From: Marchantia polymorpha subsp. ruderalis
Lineage: Eukaryota; Streptophyta; Marchantiopsida; Marchantiales; Marchantiaceae
Assembly: GCA_037833965.1 (NCBI GenBank)
Contig: AP031355.1
Coordinates: forward strand, 21,539,501 to 21,603,500
Reading direction: 5' to 3'
Length of the DNA: 64,000 nt
Below, in pieces: positions 21,301 to 31,466 of this stretch. Made by a program: the position numbers and the translations under genes. The stretch's first letter is position 1. Each line of letters opens with the position of its first letter. The notes beneath the pieces are model-generated. The model did no database searches, was not told the DNA's origin, and saw only the letters and a list, made by a program, of their open reading frames with translations.

Positions 21301-23261
21301 CAGTCGCAGCGGAAGCTGCTGCGCGCCACAGTTCCAGGGAGTCGCCAAGGGATTCGGTGGCGACTGAAATCCTCGAGACTGAGGATGAGACGAGCTCGGA
21401 AGAGCAAGAAGCGGATTCGGTGCAGAAAACGCCAACAGGGGTGCTGTGCGAACAGATAGTTCCACTCCTGCGATATCTGGATCGCAAGACATCCAAATAC
21501 GCAAGCGCTTTAAAACCGCAGTCTTATGTGGAGACTATCAGGCGAAGGACGAGGAGCAAGGTGGCAAGGTGGGCCTCTAGATGCCAAGTATATGTGGATA
21601 GGAACACCGCCCTCCGACAACACCTGGCGGTCACACAGAAGCTATACCAAGCCTTGCAGCAGCAGAGGGAGGATGCGGCGACGAAGAGTCAGGCGGATGC
21701 CGAACTAATACGGGCAAAGATCGAGTCGGAACTGCAGGAGGAGCGGAGACAGAACAAAGTCCTAGCAGCCGAGCTTGCGCGCCAGACGCGCGCCTTAGAA
21801 GAAAGTCAAAGAGCCCGCAAGGAGGATGAGGAGTTGTTGTGCAACTTGCAATCCGAGTGCTCGGATTTGAGGGCACAACGTGCGGGATTAGAAATGCAGC
21901 TGGCAGAGGTGGAGAGCAGCTGCAGGGCACGAGGAGAGTTGGCGGCACGGGTGACTCGTTGTCTAAAAGGATACGCCCATTGGGAGGTGGCAGCTCAAGA
22001 GAGGATTACACTCCGGGAGTTCGAGCTTCGGGCGGCGGCATTGACGGAAGGTGACAGTCGGAGTCGGCGGCGAGTGGCGAGAAAATTAGAAACCTTCTTG
22101 TCGGGTGCGCGCGACACTATGGCGCACTTGCAGTCGGAAATCACCACAGCGCTCCGACGCCTGGGGTTACGCAGCCGGTCGGAAGACTGGCAAGGTAGAG
22201 ATAGTAAGCGGAGCAGTCCGGCGCGCAGGAGGCGCAGCACCGGATCTGCTGAGTGCAGTAGAGTAGTTTGGTTTCGCGCAGATGCTGCGAGTGGTAGATA
22301 GGATAGCGTAGTGCTAGTTAGGATCTTTTGAGAGTATAAAGTAGATCAAGGCGTTTTGCCTTGGGACTCTTCCAGTTTCGGAAGTGCAGATCAGGAACTC
22401 ACTTTCTTGGCGTGTTTGTGCATTTTGGTCCTGGCACCACGTAGAGAAGCTGCAGCATAGCGAAGTTACCGTATGTTGTAGTTGAAGGCCTTCGGCTGAA
22501 TGTTCAGAGCTAGCACCCGGTTAGAGACTTGAGTAGTGCGGATCTGCACCTGCGGGTGATTTCTGATGCTCAGAGCCGGCTGCGAGTTAGATACTTGAAC
22601 AGTTCCCCCTTACTCCTTCGAGTGACATATCCTGATTGTACTCCTACGGGAAGTTTCCCCTAAATGCCAATGTGAAGTTTCATTACTTCGTGTAAACCTT
22701 GGTTTGTAATTCAGGTTGTGTGTGTGTTACTGGATCGTGTTTTCAGTAAGTTCTCAGTCGGGTCTGCACTCCCTGCGTTTTGTGTGATAGTCGAGGGTGA
22801 CGTCCACGGCGTACGTAGAGGCTTCGTTCCGAAGTGAGAAGTCCAGTCCGGGTACCCCCGCTAGTTCCTGGCGGAAGGGCAGTAAAAGCCGGAGTGGGAG
22901 GCACTTCCTGCAGAACCTCTGAGTGAACTTGTGAGACACTTTCCTCCTGAAATCCGAAGCGGAGGTCCTGACCGACCTCCGAGTTGTGATTTTTGCCAGT
23001 TTCAGGTGTGTGTGTGTGTGTGTGTTGAGTGACCAAGCTGTACCGAGCATCCTCCGAGCATCCTCCGAGTTGAGATCCTCCTCCGAGTCGAGCCTCCGAG
23101 TCGAGCACTGCAGTATTTCTGGGAGTGACAGTCGCCTAGAATTCAAACTCTACAAAAGTCTGTTAAAACGTGACACTTTTACTCTGTGTGTTGCCTCTGT
23201 CCCTGTGGGTTCGATCTTTTTACCACCATACTGCAGTTTTAGCCTTTGGTGGGTTATTACA
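18389..23261 (+). mobile_element. Long-form LTR (or LTR-derived unit) carrying an internal ORF
   Basis: 4873 bp starting TGTGGTAACACAC and ending GTGGGTTATTACA, flanked by a perfect TSD AGCGT (18384-18388 and 23262-23266). The first ~100 bp and the last ~960 bp match the short LTRs at 13237-15485, 51678-54405 and 55044-57771. No second LTR, PBS or PPT is seen inside it, so the simplest reading is a solo LTR that includes an 851-codon sense ORF (19746-22301). A TATA-like GATAAATAG lies about 90 bp from the 5' end. A second copy of this long form, broken up by later insertions, occupies 51077-51677 plus 57772-59663 in reverse orientation. A non-autonomous DNA transposon with short TIRs is the alternative, but the complete LTR-PBS-PPT copy argues against it. 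Confidence 0.8.
19746..22301 (+). CDS. LTR-internal ORF, disordered and coiled-coil protein of unknown function
   Basis: 851 codons from ATG 19746 (MSKVPQLRVSP); the open frame begins a little earlier but without an ATG. Residues ~1-220 look globular, with CPEMVREYLQER near the start and a LVLSGAPVHWARLLWKV / LSPYLIVFYRAMGC stretch near 150-200. That stretch loosely recalls the 'putative plant transposon protein' domain found in gag-like ORFs of plant retroelements; this is a memory-based impression. Residues ~220-590 are rich in P, R, T, S and E with repeated SRPTASRTTESR-like pieces, so probably disordered. Residues ~610-740 are a strong coiled coil (EERRQNKVLAAELARQTRAL). The C-terminus is basic (SPARRRRS). 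No RT, protease, integrase or zinc-knuckle motif is seen. A gag-like or RNA-binding role is possible but unproven. A broken paralogue lies at 58139-59663. Confidence 0.6.
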   Translation: MSKVPQLRVSPLRVPQIGLRAFQDVLLRLKLDFLLWGWNWTCPEMVREYLQERHKPSRGFRPHPERWDICNWAQVLGRCAGEEGDLLFEADSVKVSQEEEVSYNELFKVARHPKNGFRTRDYKDRLRINVATALLQILQPTKTAYMHGWQVEFVELVLSGAPVHWARLLWKVTRQHAQEERGGTLNHLSPYLIVFYRAMGCLTNAEKTRFPQLTRTYPGRYSREAEVDTDPDEEPASTPPAPAPARAAEERRSERIPRKRKWDERPEDRQPEVPAAPTRGRPTPEPHSRPKQRARKMPTVTEETRRTPTRRNLTQEEIIAQILGKTADTSAQKAPRPSGGDGRTDSRPTASRMTEGRQAEGRPTGRRVEPDSRPEAEESLADEPTTLRGSSSAEGTSGRTPPASRPSGVKTRRVYPTPSRTTAGRPTASRTTESRPDSPTARQMGPTTSVRTPSADAPATRTPSAQIAPEGQAAEAGGARVTKVTAASTPSQTEDRAGTGAQAVGSPTALDILAGSGAAVAAEAAARHSSRESPRDSVATEILETEDETSSEEQEADSVQKTPTGVLCEQIVPLLRYLDRKTSKYASALKPQSYVETIRRRTRSKVARWASRCQVYVDRNTALRQHLAVTQKLYQALQQQREDAATKSQADAELIRAKIESELQEERRQNKVLAAELARQTRALEESQRARKEDEELLCNLQSECSDLRAQRAGLEMQLAEVESSCRARGELAARVTRCLKGYAHWEVAAQERITLREFELRAAALTEGDSRSRRRVARKLETFLSGARDTMAHLQSEITTALRRLGLRSRSEDWQGRDSKRSSPARRRRSTGSAECSRVVWFRADAASGR

Positions 23262-23266
23262 AGCGT

Positions 23267-23923
23267 TCAAACTTATTGAATGACAAGGGTAGCCATAAGA
23301 GTAATGATAGGACAAGAGTTTGCTAACCCGTTCAGTTTGGTGCCAATCTTCTCGGAAAAGATCAGATAACCTCAGACGCTATAGAGTTAATCGTCCATGA
23401 GCTGTATCGGTGGTTTTATTGTTCGAGATAAGTTAGCGAGAGTATTGCCTTGGGTTTGGGTTAAGAGGGAGAGATGGCCATAGATTCATTATTGCTTACT
23501 CCGGGTTAGTTCTCGATTGTCGGAGCATATTAGAAGGAAAAGCTTGAAGTTTATATATGAAACACCTGACGTATTGAGAACGGAAAGTTTCTCAATAGAA
23601 ACTGTCATTGGATTGTCACTTAGCAATATGATTTGACGTTGCACTACGTGGTCTATCGTCCATGATTAAACTTATAATCTTGAACATTGGGGTGTGAAAT
23701 ATACTTGCTATGATCTATCGTGCCAATGTGAAACGTGCACTGGCCCAAGTGACCGCTTTGTTTTACTTGACATCATCATGGGGTTTTCCATCCTGTCTGG
23801 CCCAAGTGACCGCTTTGTTTTACATGACATCATCATGGGGTTTTCCATCCTGTCTCCGATGCGTTAGATAGCTGATGGGATCCCTCTCTATCTCTAGCAC
23901 ACCCTCGAATCTACTCGTTGAGC
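23267..23923. other. Intergenic; 57-bp tandem duplication
   Basis: No gene is seen. Two 57-bp copies starting CTGGCCCAAGTGACC lie at 23740-23796 and 23797-23853. Sequence at 23690-23743 matches the flank just left of the insertion at 51077 and so represents a related site without that insertion. Confidence 0.7.
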
Positions 23924-23931
23924 ATACAAGC

Positions 23932-24485
23932 TAGGCTTGGCCACGGTCCGGACCGAAGGTTAACCTGTACCAGATTTCTCCAGACCGATAAACCGGTCCA
24001 AAAAGAAAATTTCATGTAGGTACCCAATTCGTGACTCAGTGTGAGAAAGTTCAAATTTTTCTCACGAATTGAGACACGGATCCCGTCGAAATTCACACGT
24101 ATTTTGTAGAACATGCCAATGAATCTTCAACTTTTTTCCTAGTTCCATATTCTGCTGGAAGTGAAGCTAAACTTGCCTGCGCAGGTACTGGGCAACAAAT
24201 ACCAAAGCAAACTCGAGGAAATTATAGATCCAAGATATAACTCAGCCCGAGTCTCTGAACTCTGAAAGTCCAACCGTGGGTTCATTTGAATCGCCCCGCA
24301 CCTCTTTCCCTTTGCCATCGCTCCCCAACACAAATCCCCTCGGTCTTTCCCCATCGACCACGTAGGGGTCCGGACCGATGGTTAACCGTCGGGAACTGTT
24401 AAAATATCAGTTAACCGTTAACTGATACGGACCAATCCTGGACCGGTTAACGGGTCCACACATTTTCCGACCGTGGCCAAGCCTA
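23932..24485. mobile_element. hAT-like MITE with perfect TIRs and 8-bp TSD
   Basis: 554 bp bounded by 17-bp perfect terminal inverted repeats TAGGCTTGGCCACGGTC (23932-23948 and 24469-24485) and by an exact 8-bp target-site duplication ATACAAGC (23924-23931 and 24486-24493). Both features are typical of the hAT superfamily. It codes for nothing, so it must have moved with a transposase supplied elsewhere. Sub-terminal GGTCCGGACC / GGTTAACC palindromes could be transposase binding sites (inference). Confidence 0.92.
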
Positions 24486-24493
24486 ATACAAGC

Positions 24494-25720
24494 ACAGACT
24501 TAAGTTTGTGACCTGTTATGCGGACTGAGAATAAAGCTTCCCCAATGATAGGACGTCCAGAAAGCTCGTGTAGTTTTGTCTGCAGTTGTAGGATCTAATT
24601 ACTGTACCTTCATGAATAATACAGTACGAGACATCGCAGGACAGACCAAAAGTCTGGAGGCTTTTTTGGAACCTAGTCAGCAACCATATGTTCTGCCTCC
24701 TGACGAACGAAGATATATCGCTGGAATGTGGGACAACTGCACAACTCTAGAGCAAGTGTGCCTTGATTTTAGGATCGCACCGTTTCGTTCATATTCTCTG
24801 ACATAAGATATTGTCCGAACGCTTCCATTCACGTTCTGATGTTTCTTTCACTTCAGCGTGAACTTGAGATCCTTGTCCGGGTGCTCCTAATCACGTCAAG
24901 TTTATTCCTTGGGCGTGAACATGGGAACCTGCTCTGGGCATGAGTAGATGTCGCTGCCGCTCAGCGAAAGAATATTGAACTGGTCGCAGTTGGGCTAACG
25001 CTGCAAGAATTAACAGTATCCTGTGAGCTGTGAGTGCCATGCACCCAGTTTCAGAGTTTGACTCGAAAAGAGATCATACAGCTGCAGTTGTCTCTTCTTA
25101 CGGACAGGTAAGTCATGGTGATATTGAATGAAATTCAGCAAATATTACGTCAAAGCCGGCGGGCTTGCACAGTGATAGTGAAAAATGTGGCGTTAGTTAC
25201 AGATATCAACTGAATCAGATCAATTTTGATTTGATTATTACGAGAAGCTAGCCTGCACGATTTTGGTAAGAATATCTTGACGTAATGATCTACTTACAGT
25301 TGGATGGTTAGAAAGTCATCTCTTCGCTGCCAATTTACGATTGAAGGGGCATTTATTCTATTCTTTTAGGATCTGCAGCTAAATAAGGTCGAGAAGTTCG
25401 GCAGTAGTGATTGAGTGCTGCGACTGGTCTTGTTCTTTGAGCGTTACCTACATCAAATCAGGAATTACCGTTATCTTCAGGGAAGGATATGGCCAACACT
25501 TAGCACGAGTTTCCTCAGCATTACCTTCTCATAGTGTACTGGGTCAGAGCAAGTTCAGTAACCTGTTCAATTTAATTCTTTCACTTATGCTATGGACCTC
25601 TCTAGCGTTTTCTGTGGGTTTTCGGCACATTTCTTACTCTACTCATGTCACATCCTGTGATCTTAATCTTGCAGCCCTATTACTCACGGTCGACGGTGTT
25701 TTCTGTGAGGTACATGAACA
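24494..25720. other. No recognisable gene
   Basis: Mostly unique sequence. A plus-strand open frame at about 24576-24806 has no recognised motif, and its first codon need not be a real start. The region just left of the peroxidase pseudogene, where exon 4 would be expected, shows no similarity to that exon. Confidence 0.5.
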
Positions 25721-25729
25721 TTGTGTTAG

Positions 25730-26170
25730 ATCTGAGAGTGTAATAATTTCTCTTGCATGGAATTCCTCGGCAGCAAAGTTAGCATCCAGCCCGCTGAGGT
25801 TCAGCACAGGAAGTGGTAGATTGCTATCAGCTATCAAGGTCGTGTAGTGCACTCAGTCTGTGACAAATAGCGACGGGCCTGATGGTTCCCCGCAACTGTA
25901 AGATTAGAGGCGAATATTCATAGAAAATAGTGTCTCAGCCAGAGTTTAACATGATTGCTTCCAAAAATTACGGAGTCTTCTTGCTTTCATAAATACAGGA
26001 GAACGTTATCAACGTAGTAAAAAGTAACTTGGCTGTGGCGTCACGAGCAGACTTGATGAGAATATCCTAGTAAGATACATCGCCTGGACAGAAATGTTCT
26101 AGACCACTCCATTCTAGGCTTCATGTTATCGATCTATGCGGCTTCTGCATGATTCACGATATGAATCATG
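25730..26170 (-). pseudogene. Orphan class III peroxidase pseudogene (exons 3 and 2 only)
   Basis: On the minus strand, about 25880-25733 matches exon 3 (LIADSNLPLPVLNLSGLDAN, then AREIITLS), and about 26165-26032 matches exon 2 (AARDATA-like, DIL). The GVVSCADIL motif now reads D-V-S-Y-stop-DIL, so one disulphide cysteine is lost and a TAG stop is gained. The exon 2 part also carries small insertions. Exons 1 and 4 were not found on either side. Flanking DNA does not match the other duplication units, so this is an older, separately decayed copy. Confidence 0.85.
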
Positions 26171-27300
26171 CATGCAATCCCTGTGATTTAGGACTGCGAA
26201 CTGGTCTCAAGAGTGCCTGGAAAAAGAGTTGGCATCTGAGGTCAAGTTAGAGAACGAACGTTTTCATGGAGTGCATTGACATGGTTTAAAATTTGAAATC
26301 ATTTAATGCTTGGATTCCATATCTGCAGACATTTTCCATTTGTACTCGGCTTGCAACAAGTTTAAGGAGGCATCATGAGGTCACACGGCATCGGTTCTTA
26401 TTCTTGCTTGAGATACTTATGATTACAAAAAAGGATTCGATCCATCCTAGATCATAGAAGGAACCATACACATTTCCAGTAAGGTTTCCGGATAAACTAA
26501 TCTTGTCTTCGTCATGAAGGATGTCTAGATGACAAGTCGAGCCTTTACGTTAACAGATCGTGAAACTGTCCGGGTTTTGCAGAAGCTTAAACAGTCTCGA
26601 TTGTAATATAATCCTTGCAGACATTTGGCCTTGGTAATTGGACTGAGGATTGTGCAACAATGTGTGTTCCGTTCATCGAATCTCTCAGCTGCCGGGAAAA
26701 AGCGACTAGTGGCAATGCTTGTCTTATACTTAGTGCAATGTCATTTATCTCAATTCAATTCAAAGCCCCAATTTTCTGACAATTCTGGAGAGTCACCCTT
26801 CATCCTGACTTCTTGAAGTTTTGTGTTGACCGCCCGAAAATGATAAACCATTAGCAAAGTGATCACACATTGCAGAGTGCGGCTAGATTCGTCCATGCAA
26901 GCTCCTCCTTGCCAGATGATAAAACGCATGGCTTCAAAATTTTTTGAGTAAATATATCTGCACATACTTTATGGGCGTGCGAGCACTGACGAGGATTCTT
27001 GTCAGAACTATTTCATAAAATCGAGTCATGAGGTAGACTACTATAGCTACAATTTTGTACTGCCAGTACTGTTTTGGTAGCAGTACTTCCGTACTGCTAC
27101 CAAAACACTGAAGCCTCGATCAACCATTCCCATCTCTGGCAAACCCATTTGAGGTGGGCATTAATAGACACAGAAAGACTATACTACGAACTAACTACAC
27201 ATGAACCAACTTTGTTTTCTGTCTGGTTCAAGTCTTAGGTTGATTGAGGTTTATTCTAGTGAAGGACATGATGAATTGCAAAAAAAGCCGTAAATAGTGG
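26171..27300. other. No gene; contains a 16-bp hairpin
   Basis: No gene is recognised in this stretch. A perfect inverted repeat lies at 27071-27106: arms GTTTTGGTAGCAGTAC and its complement around a TTCC loop, preceded by a partial third copy of the AGTACTG motif. Confidence 0.6.
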
Positions 27301-28255
27301 CCGTTCTCTACAACTGGGAAAGTGAAATTCATCGCTTCAGAGATATTGTCAATGGTACCAGCACACCATCCATTGATTATCTTTGATGTCCATTAAGCGG
27401 CAAAGCTGCAGCACTATAAGGTTTGATCCAGCTAGAGGACTCTGCGTGCATGGCCGTCCCAGACAGATGAATATTAGTGGACCCTCCCTGCATTAATCTT
27501 GTCGTGACCAGCAGCCCCTTGATCCCAAGCATACTGCAGGTTCGCATGTGCACGCTCACGTCGCAGAAGAAATTTCACGATCTGTCTGACTTCTTGCCTG
27601 TCAGAATCTTACTCATAACCGGAAAAGACGCATACTTCTCGCGAACCCACAATCCCAACAGTCCATTCTCGCAAGAATAAGAGCTTTAAAGAATGCTTTG
27701 CACGAGGACTGGTACTGCAATGTACTTCGGACCAAGGCTCGATATTTGAGCTTTAGGTGCGGCATCTTGCGATTGGTATCACCATTCAGGAGAATGGTGA
27801 TAATATCATCATATCAGGAAACGAAGATGTTGGAGGAAAGTCAGCTGGACATGAATCTGTAAAAGTGACATATTCTCTCATCATTGGAATAGTGAGAGCT
27901 GAAATTGAGGATCTAGCGTCGCAACAAGTTCGACTTGGACATTGCTTCAGTGGGCTGAAGCAAGTTCTGATTCTTCTGTAACCTTTTTGTTCTTCGTACG
28001 GATAGGACGAAAATAATGGAAAAAATTGAACAAAAATGAAGATAAAATGAAACCACAAAAATATGTGAAAATTGTCCAGATGGGGCCAGCCAGCTCATGA
28101 GGAGTAGATTGGAATACGAGCCATTTTGCTCTGTACTTGATGTTAGACATCTTCACTTGACCCACCTCGAGCCATATTTGCAGGCGAGAAAGTAGCAAAG
28201 AACCGACACTCCATGACGAACACCATTCGGTCACTGTGCTGGTTCGTAAAGTATG
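27300..28255. repeat. Inverted copy of the 5.2-6.1 kb flank
   Basis: Read in reverse complement, this matches 5196-6060. Examples: the sequence around 28200 complements 5200-5260, and that around 27440-27480 complements 5900-5950. It also forms an inverted repeat with 29200-29480 on the other side, so the Prx-3 unit is bordered by opposed copies. Confidence 0.75.
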
Positions 28256-28267
28256 GGTAAATATATA

Positions 28268-31217
28268 TAATGGACAAAGTTTTGAGTTTATATTTCATAG
28301 TACAAGTAAGTGAGAATAATCAAGTTCTCAAAGTTTTATTTGATATAAAAAAACAAGTCATATAGAATTGTAATAAGTTAAATCATTGTATATCCTGCAT
28401 TTCGATGAATTAAGTACATAATATTGTGAAAAGCATACAAAATATATATTTCAGTATATTAACTATCTTTGCCCTTTCCATGAGTAGTTACCAACGTCTT
28501 TGAATAGATCAGCTGTGTAATCAGAGCATATTTTCTGGTTTCGATTGCACGTCTTTCCATATTTTTCACCTTCAATTTAAACGAGTGATTCGAGCGATCA
28601 ACAGATGGTCATTTCAATAAATATAAATATATATGTATATTGATTGTATCGAGAGAGTGATCACATCGTGTGTTTCAAGGACTGCCGGTTTCTTCACTAT
28701 TTGCTCGCCTAGAAATATGGTACGAGGTGCGTCCAGTTAAGATGTCCAGCTTCAATATCAGCCCAAGTTGCCAGCTCGTTTGCCAATCTACTCTTCCCGA
28801 ACTGGCTCGACACACCTCGACAATTTCCCATGTTCTCTAGTACCATTCAGGAATCATGGAACTGTACCATCCGTACAGAGAAAAAATGGTTATATGGTTA
28901 CTGTGGAATCCACAGTAGGTTCAAGGGTCTAGGCCATGAGTCATAAAACCTGGTTTTCTATCGCCAAAATTAACCTGGACACTTTTTGACAAAGACGGCG
29001 GCCACAGCGAGCTCCTGCGCATAGTTGCAAAGCATTTGGACGCTAGAAGGGGTCGTCTTAGAGGGGAGTGAATCAGATTAGTAGATTTCGAAGAATCACG
29101 TCGTAAACTGCTTCATGGCAAAAAGCGTGAGAATTCTCGAGTTAGGTTAGGACAAATCAGGAGTGCAAAGGCGCATCGCATGAAAATCTTTTTTAAAGCT
29201 CTTATTCTTGCGAGAATGGACTGTTGGGAATGTACGTTCGCGAGTAGTATGCTTCTCTTCCGTTTACGAATAAGATTATGACAGATATGAAGTCATACAT
29301 ATCGTGATTTTTCTTCTGCGACATGAGAAGATTAATGCAGAGAGGGTCCACTGAACTTAATCTGGCTGGGACGGCCATGCACGCAGAGTCCTCTAGTTGG
29401 ATCAAAGCTTAAACAGCTACAGCTTTGCCGCGTGGTGGACATCAAATTCATTGAATGGATGGTGTGCTGGTACCATTCAATGTCTGAGTAACGTGAAAGT
29501 CTGTCGGCATCGAAAGTGAGTTGGGACTGTGCAGACTTGTGATTAATCTAGCAGTAGGTGTTAGTTCGACACAGAGACCGACAGACATCAGCGAGACAAA
29601 GATTATTGCATCAGTTACTGCGCGCTGTGGCTGATTACACAAGTGGTCATCAAATGGTCGAACCGTTAGTTCTGGCCAACTCATGGACTACATTCAGGGC
29701 TATTGAAATCGTGAAATACCGGAACTTGGGAGACGTTATATAAGCTTTTATCAAAGATTGCGTCAGCAAGCACAACGACATCGATTCCACCACGCTGTCT
29801 TCGGACGCAAAATTTAGATTCTCTCCATGACAGACTGTCTGTTCACAGTCTTGCACATGGCGTAATCTGATGTAATCTGATTTGGTACGGATTTGTCTGA
29901 AAATTATACTCTGATCACAAGCGCTGGCGTATTTAACAACGGAAGGCGGTTACAAACATCGATCATTCATTCATTCTTTGACCATGTCTATTTGACTGTA
30001 TCTCCCACAGTACTTTCTCTTCTGCTACTTTTCCTACACATTCAACGCTATATTAAGGATCTGCTTTATGATACTTGTATGTTTGTGGGCCTCTCAATTT
30101 TTCGCTTTCCTTGAAAGGCCTGAAAAATTGCAAAGCTATGTCCGCTAGATTTAGTTTCGCCACATAAAAACTCTAAATCGGAGGTAAGTTGTTAAGCATT
30201 TTCAAGAGTTTACGGTCCTTCATTGTTTACGTCAACTAGCAAAAGTCTCAAAACTTAGTCAATAAGTCTTTTATCATTCATCGAAAAATATCTTCTATCA
30301 CTCTGATATTATTTATGTTATGATTATTGGCTGAGATTTCGAACCATATGATAGGACTTCAAGATTATCAATATTATACGTAGATAATTGTCTCTATAGT
30401 AATAGTCATGTATAGTAATGCCTGTCCATGGGCTGCAGAGCTCGGAATGTCATCTATTAGGCAAGCAGATGCGTCCTCTCATGCCCTTAGCAGTCGGTGT
30501 CAGAAACCAAAGCCAGAGCTCTCAAATCAAGTATAATTGTTATATATGTTGAATTTTCGTTTATTATCGTGATGCCCTCACACTGTTTTGTGGTCTAAAT
30601 TAGTGGAATATGCCAGAAGATCGTACTCGTGATTATGGAAGCTTATTCTGTGATTATTCTGTGAGCGTGTCGATATCGCCTCCACGATTTGCCTTTGTAA
30701 TTAATAACGAAGGAGAAAGCTAGCTTTCCAGCTTCAAGTTCCGGTGTCAGACCCTGACGAGAAGGGCTAATTGTTAAGTGCATGAGTTCCCATACACGGT
30801 TTTTTAATTCGGAAGCCACAGCTGAAGGCTGAATCGACCCTTCCAGATTCCTGGAATGTTAGTCAAGAGCAATTGTGCTCTTCACGAAAACATTTCCCGA
30901 AGCTATCTTCAAGTGCAGCTGTTAGAATAGCTTTTCACATGAAGAAAGCTATTATATAAGGCCTCGCCCGCCCACACAAACATCAATCCATCGAAATCCA
31001 TGAAAATCAGTAAGTTTCTGCCACTCGTTATGTTAGAAGTTGTATCGGGATATTTTAAATTCACAATCTGGCATAAACTTGATGATCGAGTCTTTCACGT
31101 TCGCGTAATTTATTTTATTCTTCTCAACAGAATCAGACTCTGGAGAAACTTACATTCGACAATCCCTGACGAATCTCTGGAACCTCTCTAATCCAACCTC
31201 TTCGTTCCAGTTTGCAG
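28268..31217. repeat. Prx-3 duplication unit, 3'-side flank
   Basis: Collinear with 38046-40685 in the Prx-4 unit; a stretch equivalent to about 29195-29570 is missing there. From about 29200 it also matches 5700-7700 in the Prx-2 unit. No coding sequence is confirmed. A TATATAAGG motif at about 30954 on the plus strand precedes the exon-like frame at 31218. Confidence 0.75.
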
Positions 31218-31357
31218 CAGTTGTAGACTATGACGTACATCCCTTTCCTACGTTTGGTGGTATGAGTCCTAACGGAGGAAGCTCAAACAACCAGAGCAGG
31301 GCAAGATCCTCGCGAATCTACAAATGGAGCTTATTATGGTGTTCTGGAAATGAATAA
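31218..31357 (+). other. Conserved exon-like open frame facing Prx-3
   Basis: Second copy of the frame described at 7707. Here it follows TTTGCAG, the reading frame is open upstream to about 31110, and it runs through to GNE with a TAA that overlaps an AATAAA signal. The function is unknown. Confidence 0.3.
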
Positions 31358-31466
31358 ATGAATCTATCTATTCTATCAATCTGTCAAGAATGCTGTGAGA
31401 CTAAAAGTCCCCGACCTGTTTCTAATTGAATTGATCTAAAACGTGTCGAGTCTTTGGAAGGACCTA

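Noticed and set aside
18389-23261. Interpretation as a DNA transposon with 13-bp TIRs
   Set aside because: The same termini bound true LTRs with PBS and PPT at 51678-57771, and the 5-bp TSDs fit LTR-retrotransposon integration; kept only as an alternative.
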